DNA of 64,000 nucleotides from Treponema sp. (lineage in GTDB: Bacteria > Spirochaetota > Spirochaetia > Treponematales > Treponemataceae): assembly GCA_017962415.1 (NCBI GenBank), contig JAGCVK010000081.1, forward strand, positions 25,840 through 89,839, read 5' to 3'. Positions 25,369-34,567 of this stretch are shown one piece after another. Below the pieces are notes generated by a model that saw nothing but the letters and a program-made list of their open reading frames with translations, did not search any database and was not told the DNA's origin. The position numbers and the translations under genes are program-made. Within the stretch, counting starts at the first letter, position 1, and every line of letters starts with the position of its first letter.

Positions 25369-26064
25369 TCAGTTAGCTTTTTTATATATTGAATTACAAA
25401 AAACAGCCATTGAATAGCTGATTGCAAAGCCAATTGCAGCACCAGAAAGGACATCAGTTAAAAAGTGATTTCCGCTGAGCATTCTAAAAATCATTGTAAT
25501 AATACAAATCAAAAACGAAACAGAAAGCACCGGCTTTTTTAATTTTGAATCTGCTTTACGAAGCGAAAACCACGCAAGCATAAATCCAAAAGCAATAAAT
25601 ACATTTGCCGAATGTCCGCTTGGCCATGAACGATAAAAATCCCCTTTTGCAATTCCTTTTTCACTTGGATTTACAAAATACATATAAGGCCTGATTCTTC
25701 CGGCAAGGGTTTTTAAAATTCGGTAAATGCCATTTGCATAAAAAATGCAAACACAAAAAGTATACGAATCAAAAAACGCAGATTTAAAAGCATAAGATTT
25801 ATCTTTTGCAGAAACAAAAGAAATTAAAATCAAAAGACAAGCCACAAAAAATGAAAGAACAACAAATCCGTCTCCAAGTTTATCGAGAACTTTGTTGTAT
25901 GGTCTTGCAAATTTTGCATCAACAGAATTAACATTTTCTATGCTGTAAGTTGTTCCGTTCCATTCAATTTTTGTTCTATGTTTTTTTGCAACAGAAGCAA
26001 AAATCATAATCATACAACCCAAAATAAAAATGATTGCTAAAGACACAAAATGTTTTTTTGACAT
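25369..26064 (-). CDS. PAP2-family membrane phosphatase
   Basis: Five or six transmembrane helices. The three catalytic motifs of the PAP2/undecaprenyl-diphosphatase family are present: KTLAGRIRP (KxxxxxxRP), SWPSGH and RMLSGNHFLTD (RxxxxxHxxxD). Likely substrates are lipid phosphates such as undecaprenyl pyrophosphate or phosphatidate at the membrane. The start at ATG 26064 is preceded by GGGAGG with 6-nt spacing; an upstream ATG (26079) would bury that SD and is rejected. It abuts rluB. Confidence 0.87.
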   Translation of the reverse strand: MSKKHFVSLAIIFILGCMIMIFASVAKKHRTKIEWNGTTYSIENVNSVDAKFARPYNKVLDKLGDGFVVLSFFVACLLILISFVSAKDKSYAFKSAFFDSYTFCVCIFYANGIYRILKTLAGRIRPYMYFVNPSEKGIAKGDFYRSWPSGHSANVFIAFGFMLAWFSLRKADSKLKKPVLSVSFLICIITMIFRMLSGNHFLTDVLSGAAIGFAISYSMAVFCNSIYKKAN

Positions 26065-26078
26065 AACTAAACCTCCCA

Positions 26079-26852
26079 TTAGTTACACAAATCAAGCAAA
26101 CCTTTTACTTCTTTTGAAGTAAGGTCGCGGTGCTCGCCAGTTTTTAAATCATCAAGATTTACATTACCAATTCTAACCCGAACAAGAGAACGCGTTCCAA
26201 TATTCTGACTTTCAAGAAGGCGGCGGATTTCGCGGTTTTTGCCTTCAATCAAAACAATGCGAACCTTGCGCGACTTTAGTTTTTCAACACGAAGCGGCTT
26301 ATAAAAAACACCTTCGATTCTAACGCCGTGTTCAAGTTTGGCCGGCAAATCATCTGGAATATCCTGACTTGTTTCTACTATATATTCTTTTTCAATTTGA
26401 CTTGAAGGATGAGAAAGTTTTGCAGCAAAATCGCCGTCGTTGGTAAATAAAATCATACCTTTAGAATACATATCAAGGCGACCAACATTATAAAGACGTT
26501 CTTTATAAGAATCTTTGAGAAGATCTGCTGCAACCTGGCGACCTTTTTCGTCACTTGCAGAGCATACAAAACCAGCGGGTTTATTTAAAATTACATAACA
26601 TTTGCGGCTTTCGAGATGAACAGTTTTTCCGTCTACAGTTACTGTGTCGCCGTCGCGCACCTTCGTGCCAAGCTCAGTAACAACCGCCCCATTTACACAA
26701 ACGCGCCCATCAAGAATAATCTGTTCACTTGCGCGCCGGCTCGCAACACCGCAATGCGCAAGAAAAGCCTGTAATCTGATTTCATTTTTTTCTGAATTGC
26801 CGGAAGTTCGGCCAGTTGTACTAGCGGGCAAGTTCGAACCTCTCCTGCTCAT
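26079..26852 (-). CDS. rluB: rRNA pseudouridine synthase, RsuA/RluB family
   Basis: A 25-residue basic/Ser-rich tail precedes the S4 RNA-binding domain (RLQAFLAHCGVASRRASEQ). The catalytic domain follows, with the aspartate in GRLDMYSKGMILFTNDG near residue 125. The order S4-PseudoU_synth_2 and the scpB neighbour are typical of RluB (23S U2605). The ATG lies 32 bp inside the 3' end of scpB, a longer overlap than usual. Confidence 0.9.
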   Translation of the reverse strand: MSRRGSNLPASTTGRTSGNSEKNEIRLQAFLAHCGVASRRASEQIILDGRVCVNGAVVTELGTKVRDGDTVTVDGKTVHLESRKCYVILNKPAGFVCSASDEKGRQVAADLLKDSYKERLYNVGRLDMYSKGMILFTNDGDFAAKLSHPSSQIEKEYIVETSQDIPDDLPAKLEHGVRIEGVFYKPLRVEKLKSRKVRIVLIEGKNREIRRLLESQNIGTRSLVRVRIGNVNLDDLKTGEHRDLTSKEVKGLLDLCN

Positions 26853-27360
26853 CTTCGTCGAGCTTTGGCAATTCCGAAATAGAATTTAAGCGGAATAATT
26901 TTAAGAATTCTTTTGTAGTACCAAAAAGCGTTGGACGGCCAGGAGCCTCTTTTTTACCAACTTCTTTGATTAAGTTACGGTCTATCAAAAGGCGAATCAT
27001 ATTATCAACACCAACGCCGCGAATCTGTTCAATTTCGGCGCGTGTAATCGGCTGAGAATACGCAATAATTGCAAGAGTTTCCATTGCAGATTTTGAAAGC
27101 CGGCCTTCACGTTTTGAGCCGTAAAATTCTTTCAGAACGTCCCAGAATTCTTTTTTTGGAGCAAGGCACCAGCCGCCCGTAATCATCACAAGTTCAATTC
27201 CAGAATCTTCTGATTCGTATTTTTCCTTAAGTTTTTCTATACACTTTTCAACAACTTCTTCTGAAAGCTGTGCTTTGTTAGAAAGCATTTTTACCGTAAG
27301 CGGTTCACTTTCCAAAAACAAAATAGTTTCGACCAATGCGGTCTCTTTGCTAAAATCCAT
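26821..27360 (-). CDS. scpB: Segregation and condensation protein B
   Basis: Winged-helix subunit of the SMC-ScpAB condensin. ALVETILFLESEPLTVKML begins the first winged helix; SAMETLAIIAYSQPITRAEIEQIRGV is the family signature near residue 85; GRPTLFGTTKEFLKLF ends the second. 179 residues. AAGGATATT precedes the ATG. It lies 103 bp after scpA and overlaps rluB. Confidence 0.95.
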   Translation of the reverse strand: MDFSKETALVETILFLESEPLTVKMLSNKAQLSEEVVEKCIEKLKEKYESEDSGIELVMITGGWCLAPKKEFWDVLKEFYGSKREGRLSKSAMETLAIIAYSQPITRAEIEQIRGVGVDNMIRLLIDRNLIKEVGKKEAPGRPTLFGTTKEFLKLFRLNSISELPKLDEDEQERFELAR

Positions 27361-27463
27361 AATATCCTTGTCGGCAAGAAAAACTTGCCTTTGAGCCGTT
27401 CTTTCGATAATCCTAAATGTGTAAGCCAGCTGCCGCAGCCCATTACAGATTTTCGATTTTAGG

Positions 27464-28279
27464 CTAATTTGATGTTAAATCGTCTTCGCTTGGAACATAA
27501 CCAGAATTATCTTCCCGTGCGCATATTTTTATATCACCAAACAGCTTATTTTGGAAGATGGTGATCATCTTAAATTTTACAGCTTCAAGAATTGCCATAA
27601 ATGCGCAGATTATATCCATTTCATTTCCAGGCCGCGTAAGCAAATCTGTAAAAAGACATTCTTTTTTATCTTCAAGCAATTCGTTCATAAGAGTAATTTT
27701 TTCGTTAACCGAAATTTCCTCGTACATATTCAAAATCTTTTCATTTGAATACTGCTTCATCATTGACTTGAAAATATCCTGCATCTGCTGCAAAAGTTCC
27801 CAAGTATCAACTTCTTCCCACATTGCATCAGATTCATCAAAAGGAAGCACTCTCTGAATCTTTTTACGCTCAAAGTTCCATTCAGAATCATCTTCCTGGT
27901 CTTCCATAAGCGAAGAAAGTTTTTTAAACTTCTGATATTCAATAAGTTTGTCTACAAGTTCCTGGCGTGGATCTTCTTCATCTTCATCATCATAAGCAAC
28001 TTCAACAGGCAAAAGCATACGGCTTTTGATGTAAATAAGTTTTGCAGCCCAGCTATAAAATTCAGAAAGGTCGCCCAAATCTGTTTGAACCGCATAATCA
28101 AGATATTCAAGATACTGTTCGGTAATCTGCGCAATAGGAATATCGTAAATATTAACTTTACTTTCGCGAATAAGAGTCCACAAAAGGTCGAGCGGGCCTT
28201 CAAACTCGCCTGCTTTGTAAGCATGTTTTACTGCAACAGTTGTTCCGCCTTCGTTACCAGTATTTTCATTCTGATTCAT
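27464..28279 (-). CDS. scpA: Segregation and condensation protein A
   Basis: Kleisin subunit bridging the SMC heads. AYKAGEFEGPLDLLWTLIRESKVNIYDIPI is the N-terminal kleisin signature that contacts the SMC neck, and LGDLSEFYSWAAKLIYIKSRMLLP follows. The middle is acidic (DDEDEEDPRQE), and the C-terminal winged helix (AVKFKMITIFQNKLFGDI) binds the SMC cap. Start at ATG after GGTGG. It overlaps the folK stop by 14 nt. Confidence 0.95.
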   Translation of the reverse strand: MNQNENTGNEGGTTVAVKHAYKAGEFEGPLDLLWTLIRESKVNIYDIPIAQITEQYLEYLDYAVQTDLGDLSEFYSWAAKLIYIKSRMLLPVEVAYDDEDEEDPRQELVDKLIEYQKFKKLSSLMEDQEDDSEWNFERKKIQRVLPFDESDAMWEEVDTWELLQQMQDIFKSMMKQYSNEKILNMYEEISVNEKITLMNELLEDKKECLFTDLLTRPGNEMDIICAFMAILEAVKFKMITIFQNKLFGDIKICAREDNSGYVPSEDDLTSN

Positions 28280-28811
28280 TTTCCACCGCCTTAGGATATG
28301 CTTGTAATTTGATGATTCCTTCTGCCCCGCCGTTACTTTTTAATCTGGCAAGACATTCTTCATATTTCTTCCTAATTAGTTCATCGGCAGAATCATTTAA
28401 AACTTCAATGGAAGGTATTAAAACAAACGCTCTTTCTTGCATTCTGATATGCGGAATCTGAAGTGTTGGCGCTTCAATTTTCTCATCTCCGAATAATTCA
28501 ATATCAATATCAAGCGAACGAGGGCCAAAACGAATTTCTTTGTCGCGATTTCGGCCGTATTTTGCTTCAATCTGATTTATTAAAGAAAGAAAAATAAACG
28601 CATCTGTATCATCACAAACATAACCAACAGCCGCCGCATTATAAAAATCTTCCTGATCTTCTACATACATTGCCCGCGTTCTGTAAACAGAACTAAAACG
28701 AATGTCCTTTAAAAGATGCGAAAGCTCCCTGCCGGCTAAAGCAAGGAGCTCCAGGGGAGCAAGACCATTATATGACTTGTTGGACCCAAGCCCAAGTAAG
28801 ACACGTTTCAT
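28266..28811 (-). CDS. folK: 2-amino-4-hydroxy-6-hydroxymethyldihydropteridine pyrophosphokinase
   Basis: Folate biosynthesis enzyme transferring pyrophosphate from ATP to the pterin. VLLGLGSNKSYNG starts the fold; FGPRSLDIDIELFGDEK is the HPPK signature (metal-binding DxD near residue 99); IPHIRMQERAFVLIPS is the ATP-binding C-terminal motif. 181 residues. GAGGAAAG precedes the ATG; it sits between recA and scpA in one leftward unit. Confidence 0.94.
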   Translation of the reverse strand: MKRVLLGLGSNKSYNGLAPLELLALAGRELSHLLKDIRFSSVYRTRAMYVEDQEDFYNAAAVGYVCDDTDAFIFLSLINQIEAKYGRNRDKEIRFGPRSLDIDIELFGDEKIEAPTLQIPHIRMQERAFVLIPSIEVLNDSADELIRKKYEECLARLKSNGGAEGIIKLQAYPKAVENESE

Positions 28812-28833
28812 CTTTCCTCAAAAAAAAATCCGT

Positions 28834-29925
28834 TTATTTTTCTTCAGCAAAAAGGCTTGCCTCTCCAGCAGCAGAAGCTTCAGCTTTCGAAGCCTTTTTC
28901 TTTGGCTCTTTCTTTTCGATTACCTGGCCAGGAAAAACAAGTTCACGAACTTTAGCTTCGATGGTTGCTGCAATCTGCGGATTTTGCTCAATAAAGGCAA
29001 CAACATTTTCTTTACCCTGTCCGATTTTATCCTCGCCCATTGTATACCATGCGCCGCGTTTGTCAACAATACCATGCTTAACAGCTGAATCCAAAAGACT
29101 CGCACTTGCATTAATACCTTTTCCAAAGTAAATATCAAGTTCGCACTTTCTAAATGGTGGCGCAACCTTATTTTTTACAATCTTTACGCGAACACGGTTA
29201 CCAATTGCATCTTCATCACCTTTTCCGTCTATAGTTTCAATTTTTCTGATTTCAAGACGAACTGATGAATAAAACTTAAGCGCCTGGCCACCAGTTGTAG
29301 TTTCAGGATTACCAAACATTACGCCAATTTTCATACGAATCTGGTTGATGAAAATTACGATACAATTTGACTTTCCAATTATTGCAGTAAGCTTACGAAG
29401 AGCCTGGCTCATAAGACGAGCCTGCATTCCCATAACTGCATCACCCATTTCGCCTTCAATTTCTTTTTCCGGAGTAAGAGCCGCAACAGAGTCTACTACA
29501 ATAATATCAACAGCACCGCTGCGAACAAGATTTTCTGTAATTTCAAGAGCCTGCTCTCCAGTATCCGGCTGGCTTACCCAAAGCTCATCAATATTAACAC
29601 CAAGATTCTTTGCATAAACCGGGTCGAGCGCATGTTCTGCATCAACAAAGGCTGCAACGCCGCCAAGTTTCTGAGTTTCTGCAATTGCATGCAATGCCAA
29701 AGTTGTTTTACCAGAACTTTCAGGGCCGTACATTTCAATTACACGGCCGCGCGGATAACCGCCAATTCCAAGAGCTTCATCTAAAAGAATTGAGCCTGAC
29801 GGAATTACTTCAATTCCCGCAGCGTTGGCCTTGTCGCCAAGTTTCATAATTGCGCCCTGACCAAACTGCTTTTCAATCTGAAGACGAGCCGCCTCCAGAG
29901 CTTTCATCTTTTCTGAATTTTCCAT
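28834..29925 (-). CDS. recA: Recombinase A
   Basis: Strand-exchange ATPase. Walker [13 protein letters not shown] near residue 65; loop L1 region [20 protein letters not shown]; Walker [12 protein letters not shown]2 region around [20 protein letters not shown]; and a Lys/Glu/Ala-rich tail ending FAEEK. 363 residues from the ATG at 29925, whose SD (AAGG) is better spaced than that of the GTG at 29934, which also follows GGAGG closely. No LexA-type box was recognised upstream. Confidence 0.97.
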   Translation of the reverse strand: MENSEKMKALEAARLQIEKQFGQGAIMKLGDKANAAGIEVIPSGSILLDEALGIGGYPRGRVIEMYGPESSGKTTLALHAIAETQKLGGVAAFVDAEHALDPVYAKNLGVNIDELWVSQPDTGEQALEITENLVRSGAVDIIVVDSVAALTPEKEIEGEMGDAVMGMQARLMSQALRKLTAIIGKSNCIVIFINQIRMKIGVMFGNPETTTGGQALKFYSSVRLEIRKIETIDGKGDEDAIGNRVRVKIVKNKVAPPFRKCELDIYFGKGINASASLLDSAVKHGIVDKRGAWYTMGEDKIGQGKENVVAFIEQNPQIAATIEAKVRELVFPGQVIEKKEPKKKASKAEASAAGEASLFAEEK

Positions 29926-30034
29926 TTTAGCCACCTTCCTCCCACATATAATATGGGCTAAACTTTACGTTTTTTGACAAAAATTCCGAAAAAAAATCAT
30001 TTTTTTCAAAAATTTGAATCAAAATATATTTTTG

Positions 30035-31126
30035 CTAATTATGCACACTTTGATAAACAGCACGCCCGCGAAGTATTACAGAGCCATCTTCAAGAACAAT
30101 TTTTCCAAGAATTCTAACAGGCTTACTTACATCAACAACCGGAGTTGAATCAAATCTAACTTTTACAGTTCCCTCGTAGCGCGCAAGCGAATCATCTCCC
30201 ACAAGAAGATCGCAGCTGTAAGAATTATCTTCGTAAGTTAAAGCATTTGAAATTTTTCCGCCCCAATTTACCCAGCAATCAAGATAAACCGCAGGTTTTG
30301 CAGCAACATCAGAAAAAGCCGGAACATCAGTTATTGAATCAAAATCAGGAATTTCAAAATAACCCATAAGAAGCCGGGCTTTTTTCTTTACCGCAACAGA
30401 AGCGTCTGAATTCAAAATCATATTTACTTCTATTTGAGCAGAATTGTCTCTGTGATTTTGAAAATACTGCAACGCATCATTATAGCGTTTATTGATTTCT
30501 TTGTTTGAAAGCACGAACGCATAAGATTGAGTCGACAAATCTTTTTCTTTTGCATCTGATTTTTCTTCCGCAGAAAGCTCAAGTTTTGAAAGATCTGCGC
30601 GCGGCCCCGTAAACTGCTGACCTTTTGGAAAAAATATAAACGCAAAAACCATTCCCAAAACAAAAGCGGCCGCAACAACACAAGTAATTGCAATCTTATC
30701 TGGATTTGAGCCAAGCGGCGGATAAAACTGCTCAATTCTGCCAGTATCAACCCAGCGGCAGATTGTATCATAATTTCCGTGAACCCGAATAAATTCCATT
30801 GCAGATTCAGCAGTTTTATTTAACGGATCATTTTCCTGCACTTCAAGGTAATACTGAAGAGCACGCGCAGTATCACCGCGTCTAAGAAAAATTGCAGCCT
30901 GGCCAAGCAAAAGCCGCGTATCTGTAAGTTTGATTCTTCGAGCCATTTGAAAATATGAAGAAGCCGCTCCAATATCACCTACATAAAGGCAGGCAATACC
31001 AAGAGTCAGATAATATTCAAAATTTTCATCATAAATTTCAGCCTTAGCTTCAAGACGCTTAATTGCAGTTGCAAAATGTCGTCTTTTCATATCCTGCCAG
31101 GCAAGGCTCAGCGCATCTTTTGCCAT
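30035..31126 (-). CDS. TPR-domain protein with a central transmembrane helix
   Basis: The N-terminal ~130 residues are TPR helices (FATAIKRLEAKAEIYDENFEYYLTLG, DIGAASSYFQMARRI, GDTARALQYYLEVQENDP). A single TM segment (IAITCVVAAAFVLGMVFAFIFF) lies around residues 146-167. The rest is an extracytoplasmic domain containing PVRILGKIVLEDGSVILRG near the C-terminus, an SH3/OB-like strand pattern. A cytoplasmic TPR scaffold joined to a periplasmic domain suggests an envelope assembly or anchoring role, not defined further. The SD (GAGG) lies inside the 3' end of the preceding lipoprotein gene. Confidence 0.65.
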   Translation of the reverse strand: MAKDALSLAWQDMKRRHFATAIKRLEAKAEIYDENFEYYLTLGIACLYVGDIGAASSYFQMARRIKLTDTRLLLGQAAIFLRRGDTARALQYYLEVQENDPLNKTAESAMEFIRVHGNYDTICRWVDTGRIEQFYPPLGSNPDKIAITCVVAAAFVLGMVFAFIFFPKGQQFTGPRADLSKLELSAEEKSDAKEKDLSTQSYAFVLSNKEINKRYNDALQYFQNHRDNSAQIEVNMILNSDASVAVKKKARLLMGYFEIPDFDSITDVPAFSDVAAKPAVYLDCWVNWGGKISNALTYEDNSYSCDLLVGDDSLARYEGTVKVRFDSTPVVDVSKPVRILGKIVLEDGSVILRGRAVYQSVHN

Positions 31127-31132
31127 AAAAAA

Positions 31133-32578
31133 CTACTGCCTCAAATAATTTAAGATTGCATCAAGTTCGGCATTCAATTCCAAAAGTTCCTGCCGGTTCA
31201 ACGAAGGAGAATCTTCTTCTAAAGCGCTAATTCTGTCAATAAGCGACTGAATATATTCAGGTGAAAGTTTATCTTTTGTGATATTACTTACATTAAAATC
31301 AACATTTGGAATTGTTGCAAGATTTAAAGACGGTAAATTATCTTCTGGCGCAACATCTTCAACTTCATCAAAATCAGAATCAGAAACTTCCGAAACTTCT
31401 TCGCCAAGAGGAACTGCAGCTGCAAGCGGCTCGTTTACACTTTCATTCACAGGCTCATTAAGCGGCTCGTCAATCGATTCCATTTCGCCAGCATTTTCTT
31501 CCGCAGCCTGAACAGCTTCTACAGATTCAGCTGAACCAGAAGCCTGCATTTCTTCAGCTAAAATTGGAGCAACAGTAGCTTTTGCAGAATCGTCAGTTTT
31601 TTCAGTTGTACTTTCAAGTTCAGAATCAGAAGCTTCTTGAATTTCAGCTTCGCTATCTTTTTCTTTGTAAATAAATCGCTCTCCGTGAGCAGCTTCGCCA
31701 TCAGAAGCAAGCGCAATATAAAAGATTCTGGTTGCATCTGCGTTTGGAGCAAGTTTCATTGGCTTCCAGATTGCACAAACTGCAGAGTTATTATAAGAAA
31801 GAACTGTATCAAAAGCACGGTAACCGAGCATATCAGGTTCCCAGGTGTTTTTTTCGAGCGTTGTATAATTTCCAAAAGCTACTACATCAGGAACAGTACA
31901 ATCGGCTCCCGTAAAAAAAAGCTGCATTGCAGAGTTTACATTTTTAGAAACAAACCACTTTTGATTTTCCAAAGTTCTGTAAAGAGTTTCGTATCTTATA
32001 GGAATATTATCATAAGTATAAAAATGATAATTTGCAGCTTCGCCCAAAACCGTATCCAAAACCGCTTTTAGAATAAATTCTTCGTTTTTCTTTCCAATAT
32101 TTTTTACAGACGCGGTAACTTTTACCATATCAACTTCTTCATTTTTCTGCGAAGCAAAACAAGAAAATCTTAAATAAATTTCTGCAACCGAAGGAATTTG
32201 ATAAAGCACAAGAATATCATCGCCAGAACGCTTTGCAGACGAACGAACTGCGCTGTCTGTTACAAGATTATAAGCCTTTTTTGAAGTTTTTAAGTAAAAA
32301 GCATTTGCTGAAAATTCATTTGCAGTTGAAAGAACTGGAACCGATTTTCCTTCTGAATTAATCACAGAAAGTGTATATGAGCCGATTCTTGATTTTACAC
32401 GAAGATGAACTTTTCCGTTTTTCTGAGAAACACTCTTTCTTGAAGTTTTATTCCATTCAGAAAAATCAGATTGAGCAGCCGCTTCTTTAGCGCCAGCTGA
32501 TGCAGCTTTTGTAGATTTACAAGAAGCAAAGGCGAGTAAAAGCGAAAATGCAAGTGCAGAATAAATAATTTTTTTCAT
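31133..32578 (-). CDS. Large lipoprotein with acidic low-complexity C-terminal region
   Basis: Signal peptide ending LLAFASC, lipidated Cys near residue 20. Residues ~40-300 form a beta-rich domain resembling membrane-insertase-like or carbohydrate-binding folds (FSEWNKTSRKSVSQKNGKV, WKPMKLAPNADATRIFYI). Residues ~310-430 are strikingly acidic and Ser/Ala/Glu-rich with a repeated EPLNEPVNESVNEPL tract. A short helical tail (SLIDRISALEEDSPSLNRQELLELN) ends it. Its ATG overlaps the stop of the upstream gene (TAATG) with GGAGG before it. No family was assigned. Confidence 0.6.
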   Translation of the reverse strand: MKKIIYSALAFSLLLAFASCKSTKAASAGAKEAAAQSDFSEWNKTSRKSVSQKNGKVHLRVKSRIGSYTLSVINSEGKSVPVLSTANEFSANAFYLKTSKKAYNLVTDSAVRSSAKRSGDDILVLYQIPSVAEIYLRFSCFASQKNEEVDMVKVTASVKNIGKKNEEFILKAVLDTVLGEAANYHFYTYDNIPIRYETLYRTLENQKWFVSKNVNSAMQLFFTGADCTVPDVVAFGNYTTLEKNTWEPDMLGYRAFDTVLSYNNSAVCAIWKPMKLAPNADATRIFYIALASDGEAAHGERFIYKEKDSEAEIQEASDSELESTTEKTDDSAKATVAPILAEEMQASGSAESVEAVQAAEENAGEMESIDEPLNEPVNESVNEPLAAAVPLGEEVSEVSDSDFDEVEDVAPEDNLPSLNLATIPNVDFNVSNITKDKLSPEYIQSLIDRISALEEDSPSLNRQELLELNAELDAILNYLRQ

Positions 32579-33525
32579 TATTCCTCCGTATTAGAAGCGG
32601 CAGTTCTTTCATTCAAAAGTTTTTGTGCCTCAAGTGCTTTTTCTTTGAGCAATTTTACCTGATATTTAGTATCACCAAAAGGATCTCCAGCTCTTTCACC
32701 AGCTTCTTTTAATTCCTGAATTAGGCGCTCAGATTCTTCCTGGCTGCTTTTTAATTCTGCAATTTGAGCTTCAAGTTCTGCAATTTGCTTTTCGAGCAGT
32801 TCATTTTTATTTTGTGCCGAAGAAAGTTTTTGGCGCGTAGAATCAATAGCTTCAGAATTATAAAGTTTTAGCTGGCGTTCATATTCTTCTTTTGCAGAAA
32901 GATATTCTTCGCCAGTTTGTTTTAAAAGATACAAAAGTTTTTCTTCGCGGCCACGCTGCAAAATTGTTTCCAGCCGATATTGCGCTGCCGGAGTTTTTGC
33001 AGATTCAGGAAATTCCGTTACAATTCTTTCAAAAACAGCTGCAGCTTCATCATATTTATAGCCGGCAAAAAGAGATTCACCAATATAAAATAAAGCAAAA
33101 GAGTAAAGGTCGTCATCTTCAAAACGATGACAAAAATCACTTAAAACTACAATTGATTTTTCGTACTCGCCGAGCGCATAAAGCAGCTTTCCTTTTTGAT
33201 ATGAAACGCGGGCAAAGTACAATGAATCCGGAAAGTTTTTTAAAAAGAAATTACAGTCGTCCAGCGCATTTTTATTGTCGCCATCGTAAACTTCTGAAGA
33301 TATGAGCATAAAATATGTATCTGGATTTAGATTTTCCTGATATGAAACAGCCTTTTTTAGCATAAATTTTGCATCAGACCAGTCTCCGCGAGTATAAGCC
33401 TTGCAGGCTTCAACAAAAGCAGAAGAAGCCGATTCAGAAGCATTGGCAAACATCAAAACCGAAGCAAACATAAACGCAACGGCTATTCCTTTCTTAAACA
33501 CTTTCACCAAAGTTATAAACTCCAT
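32578..33525 (-). CDS. Exported TPR / coiled-coil protein, YbgF-like
   Basis: Signal peptide GIAVAFMFASVLMFANA, then TPR-type helices (YTRGDWSDAKFMLKKAVSY, LYALGEYEKSIVVLSDFCHRF, YDEAAAVFERIVTEFPES) and a coiled coil from about residue 225 (QNKNELLEKQIAELEAQIAELKSSQ). The organisation mirrors YbgF/CpoB with domains reversed. The ATG at 33525 overlaps the rpe stop and lacks an SD, whereas GGAG right behind it would suit a TTG at 33510 that starts just after rpe; the shorter form keeps the signal peptide. Probably acts with the following lipoprotein and TPR-TM protein. Confidence 0.65.
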   Translation of the reverse strand: MEFITLVKVFKKGIAVAFMFASVLMFANASESASSAFVEACKAYTRGDWSDAKFMLKKAVSYQENLNPDTYFMLISSEVYDGDNKNALDDCNFFLKNFPDSLYFARVSYQKGKLLYALGEYEKSIVVLSDFCHRFEDDDLYSFALFYIGESLFAGYKYDEAAAVFERIVTEFPESAKTPAAQYRLETILQRGREEKLLYLLKQTGEEYLSAKEEYERQLKLYNSEAIDSTRQKLSSAQNKNELLEKQIAELEAQIAELKSSQEESERLIQELKEAGERAGDPFGDTKYQVKLLKEKALEAQKLLNERTAASNTEE

Positions 33526-34145
33526 TTAAGGTTGCCACTAAAGAAGCTTGAACCGGAAACAACAATGTCTGTACCTGCATCAAGAACAGATTTCAAAGTT
33601 TCGCTATTCACGCCACCGTCTACAGAAATCTTAAAATTGCAGCCGTTTTCATCTCTAAACTTCTTTAAGGCTTTTACCTTCTCCACACAGGAAGGAATAA
33701 GTTTCTGTCCACCCCAACCTGGATTGACAGTCATCACTAATATAATATCGGCACAAGGCAGCAATTCCGACAGTACGGATATTGGAGTTCCCGGACATAT
33801 AGCAACTCCGGCCTTTTTACCATAATCATGAATCATCTGAATTGTTCGGTGCGAATGAGGCGTTACTTCGTAATGAAAAGTAATCCAGTCTGCACCTGCT
33901 TTTGCAAATGAAGCCACATGCGATTCAGGTTCTTGAGTCATTAAATGAACATCAAAAGGCAGCTTTGTAAGTTTTCTTATAGAGCGAATCACAGGCTCTC
34001 CATAAGTAATTTCTGGAACAAACTTCCCATCCATAACATCAATATGAATTGCAGAACCACAATTGTTTTCAATTTTTTCAATCTCGCTTGCAAGGCAAGT
34101 AAAATCAGCCGAAAGCAGCGAAGGTGCAAGTATCGAGTTTTTCAT
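33513..34145 (-). CDS. rpe: Ribulose-phosphate 3-epimerase
   Basis: Pentose-phosphate enzyme interconverting ribulose-5-P and xylulose-5-P. TIM barrel: ILAPSLLSADFTCL, IHIDVMDGKFVPEITYG (metal His/Asp), LPFDVHLMTQEPE, IILVMTVNPGWGGQKL and the second catalytic Asp in ISVDGGVNSET. 210 residues from the ATG at 34145, which has AAGG 6 nt upstream; the frame extends to 34169 without SD support. Confidence 0.95.
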   Translation of the reverse strand: MKNSILAPSLLSADFTCLASEIEKIENNCGSAIHIDVMDGKFVPEITYGEPVIRSIRKLTKLPFDVHLMTQEPESHVASFAKAGADWITFHYEVTPHSHRTIQMIHDYGKKAGVAICPGTPISVLSELLPCADIILVMTVNPGWGGQKLIPSCVEKVKALKKFRDENGCNFKISVDGGVNSETLKSVLDAGTDIVVSGSSFFSGNLKWSL

Positions 34146-34253
34146 ATTAGCCTTTATTTTAACAAACAATTTCGGAATTTACAATATAATGATTTTTAAG
34201 TAAGCAGTTTTGACGAACTTTCGCATTAGAAAAGCTGTTATGTTGACAAGAAC

Positions 34254-34446
34254 AAAAAACTGCGTTGCAAATTAAGGTGTTTACGTTATAATTTGATTTA
34301 CTTCCACTGCGATAACATACAATCTGCGGCTGCTGGGCAGTGGTATTTTGACTCGCTTGCGCTCGCACCCAGCAATGCAGATTGTATGTTATCTCCGTTC
34401 CGTAAATCAAATTAAAAAAAATGTCTTTTTTGCAACGCAGTTTTTT
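34254..34446. repeat. 193-bp nested palindrome (family copy F)
   Basis: Four concentric inverted arms: AAAAAACTGCGTTGCAA (34254-34270) with 34430-34446, 17/17 bp; TAATTTGATTTAC (34289-34301) with 34402-34414, 13/13; GATAACATACAATCTGC (34311-34327) with 34377-34393, 17/17; GCTGGG (34332-34337) with 34368-34373. The loop contains GCGCTCGC. It resembles a MITE or long REP unit. Confidence 0.85.
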
Positions 34447-34450
34447 TTAT

Positions 34451-34567
34451 GAGCCGATGCAGCGCCCCAAGCGTGCAGCCGCGCCGAAGGCGGCCAACGC
34501 AAGCGACCGAGCGAACGAAGTGAGCGAGGGAGTGCGTAGGCTGAGCGCCAGCGAACGGCGGAAGGCG
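34451..34567. repeat. GC-rich intergenic repeat block
   Basis: About 117 bp of roughly 70% GC in a genome near 37%. It contains GAGCGAACGAAGTGAGCGAG and GAGCGCCAGCGAACGGCGG, short overlapping direct and inverted GAGCGA/GCGAAC units. It directly abuts the giant palindrome. Confidence 0.6.

Noticed and set aside
29935..30034. LexA/SOS box upstream of recA
   Set aside because: The 100-bp region is A/T-rich and contains no convincing dyad; a promoter could not be fixed either.
34254..34446. CRISPR-like repeats in the palindromic region
   Set aside because: The repeats are nested inverted arms, not regularly spaced direct repeats; no cas genes are present.
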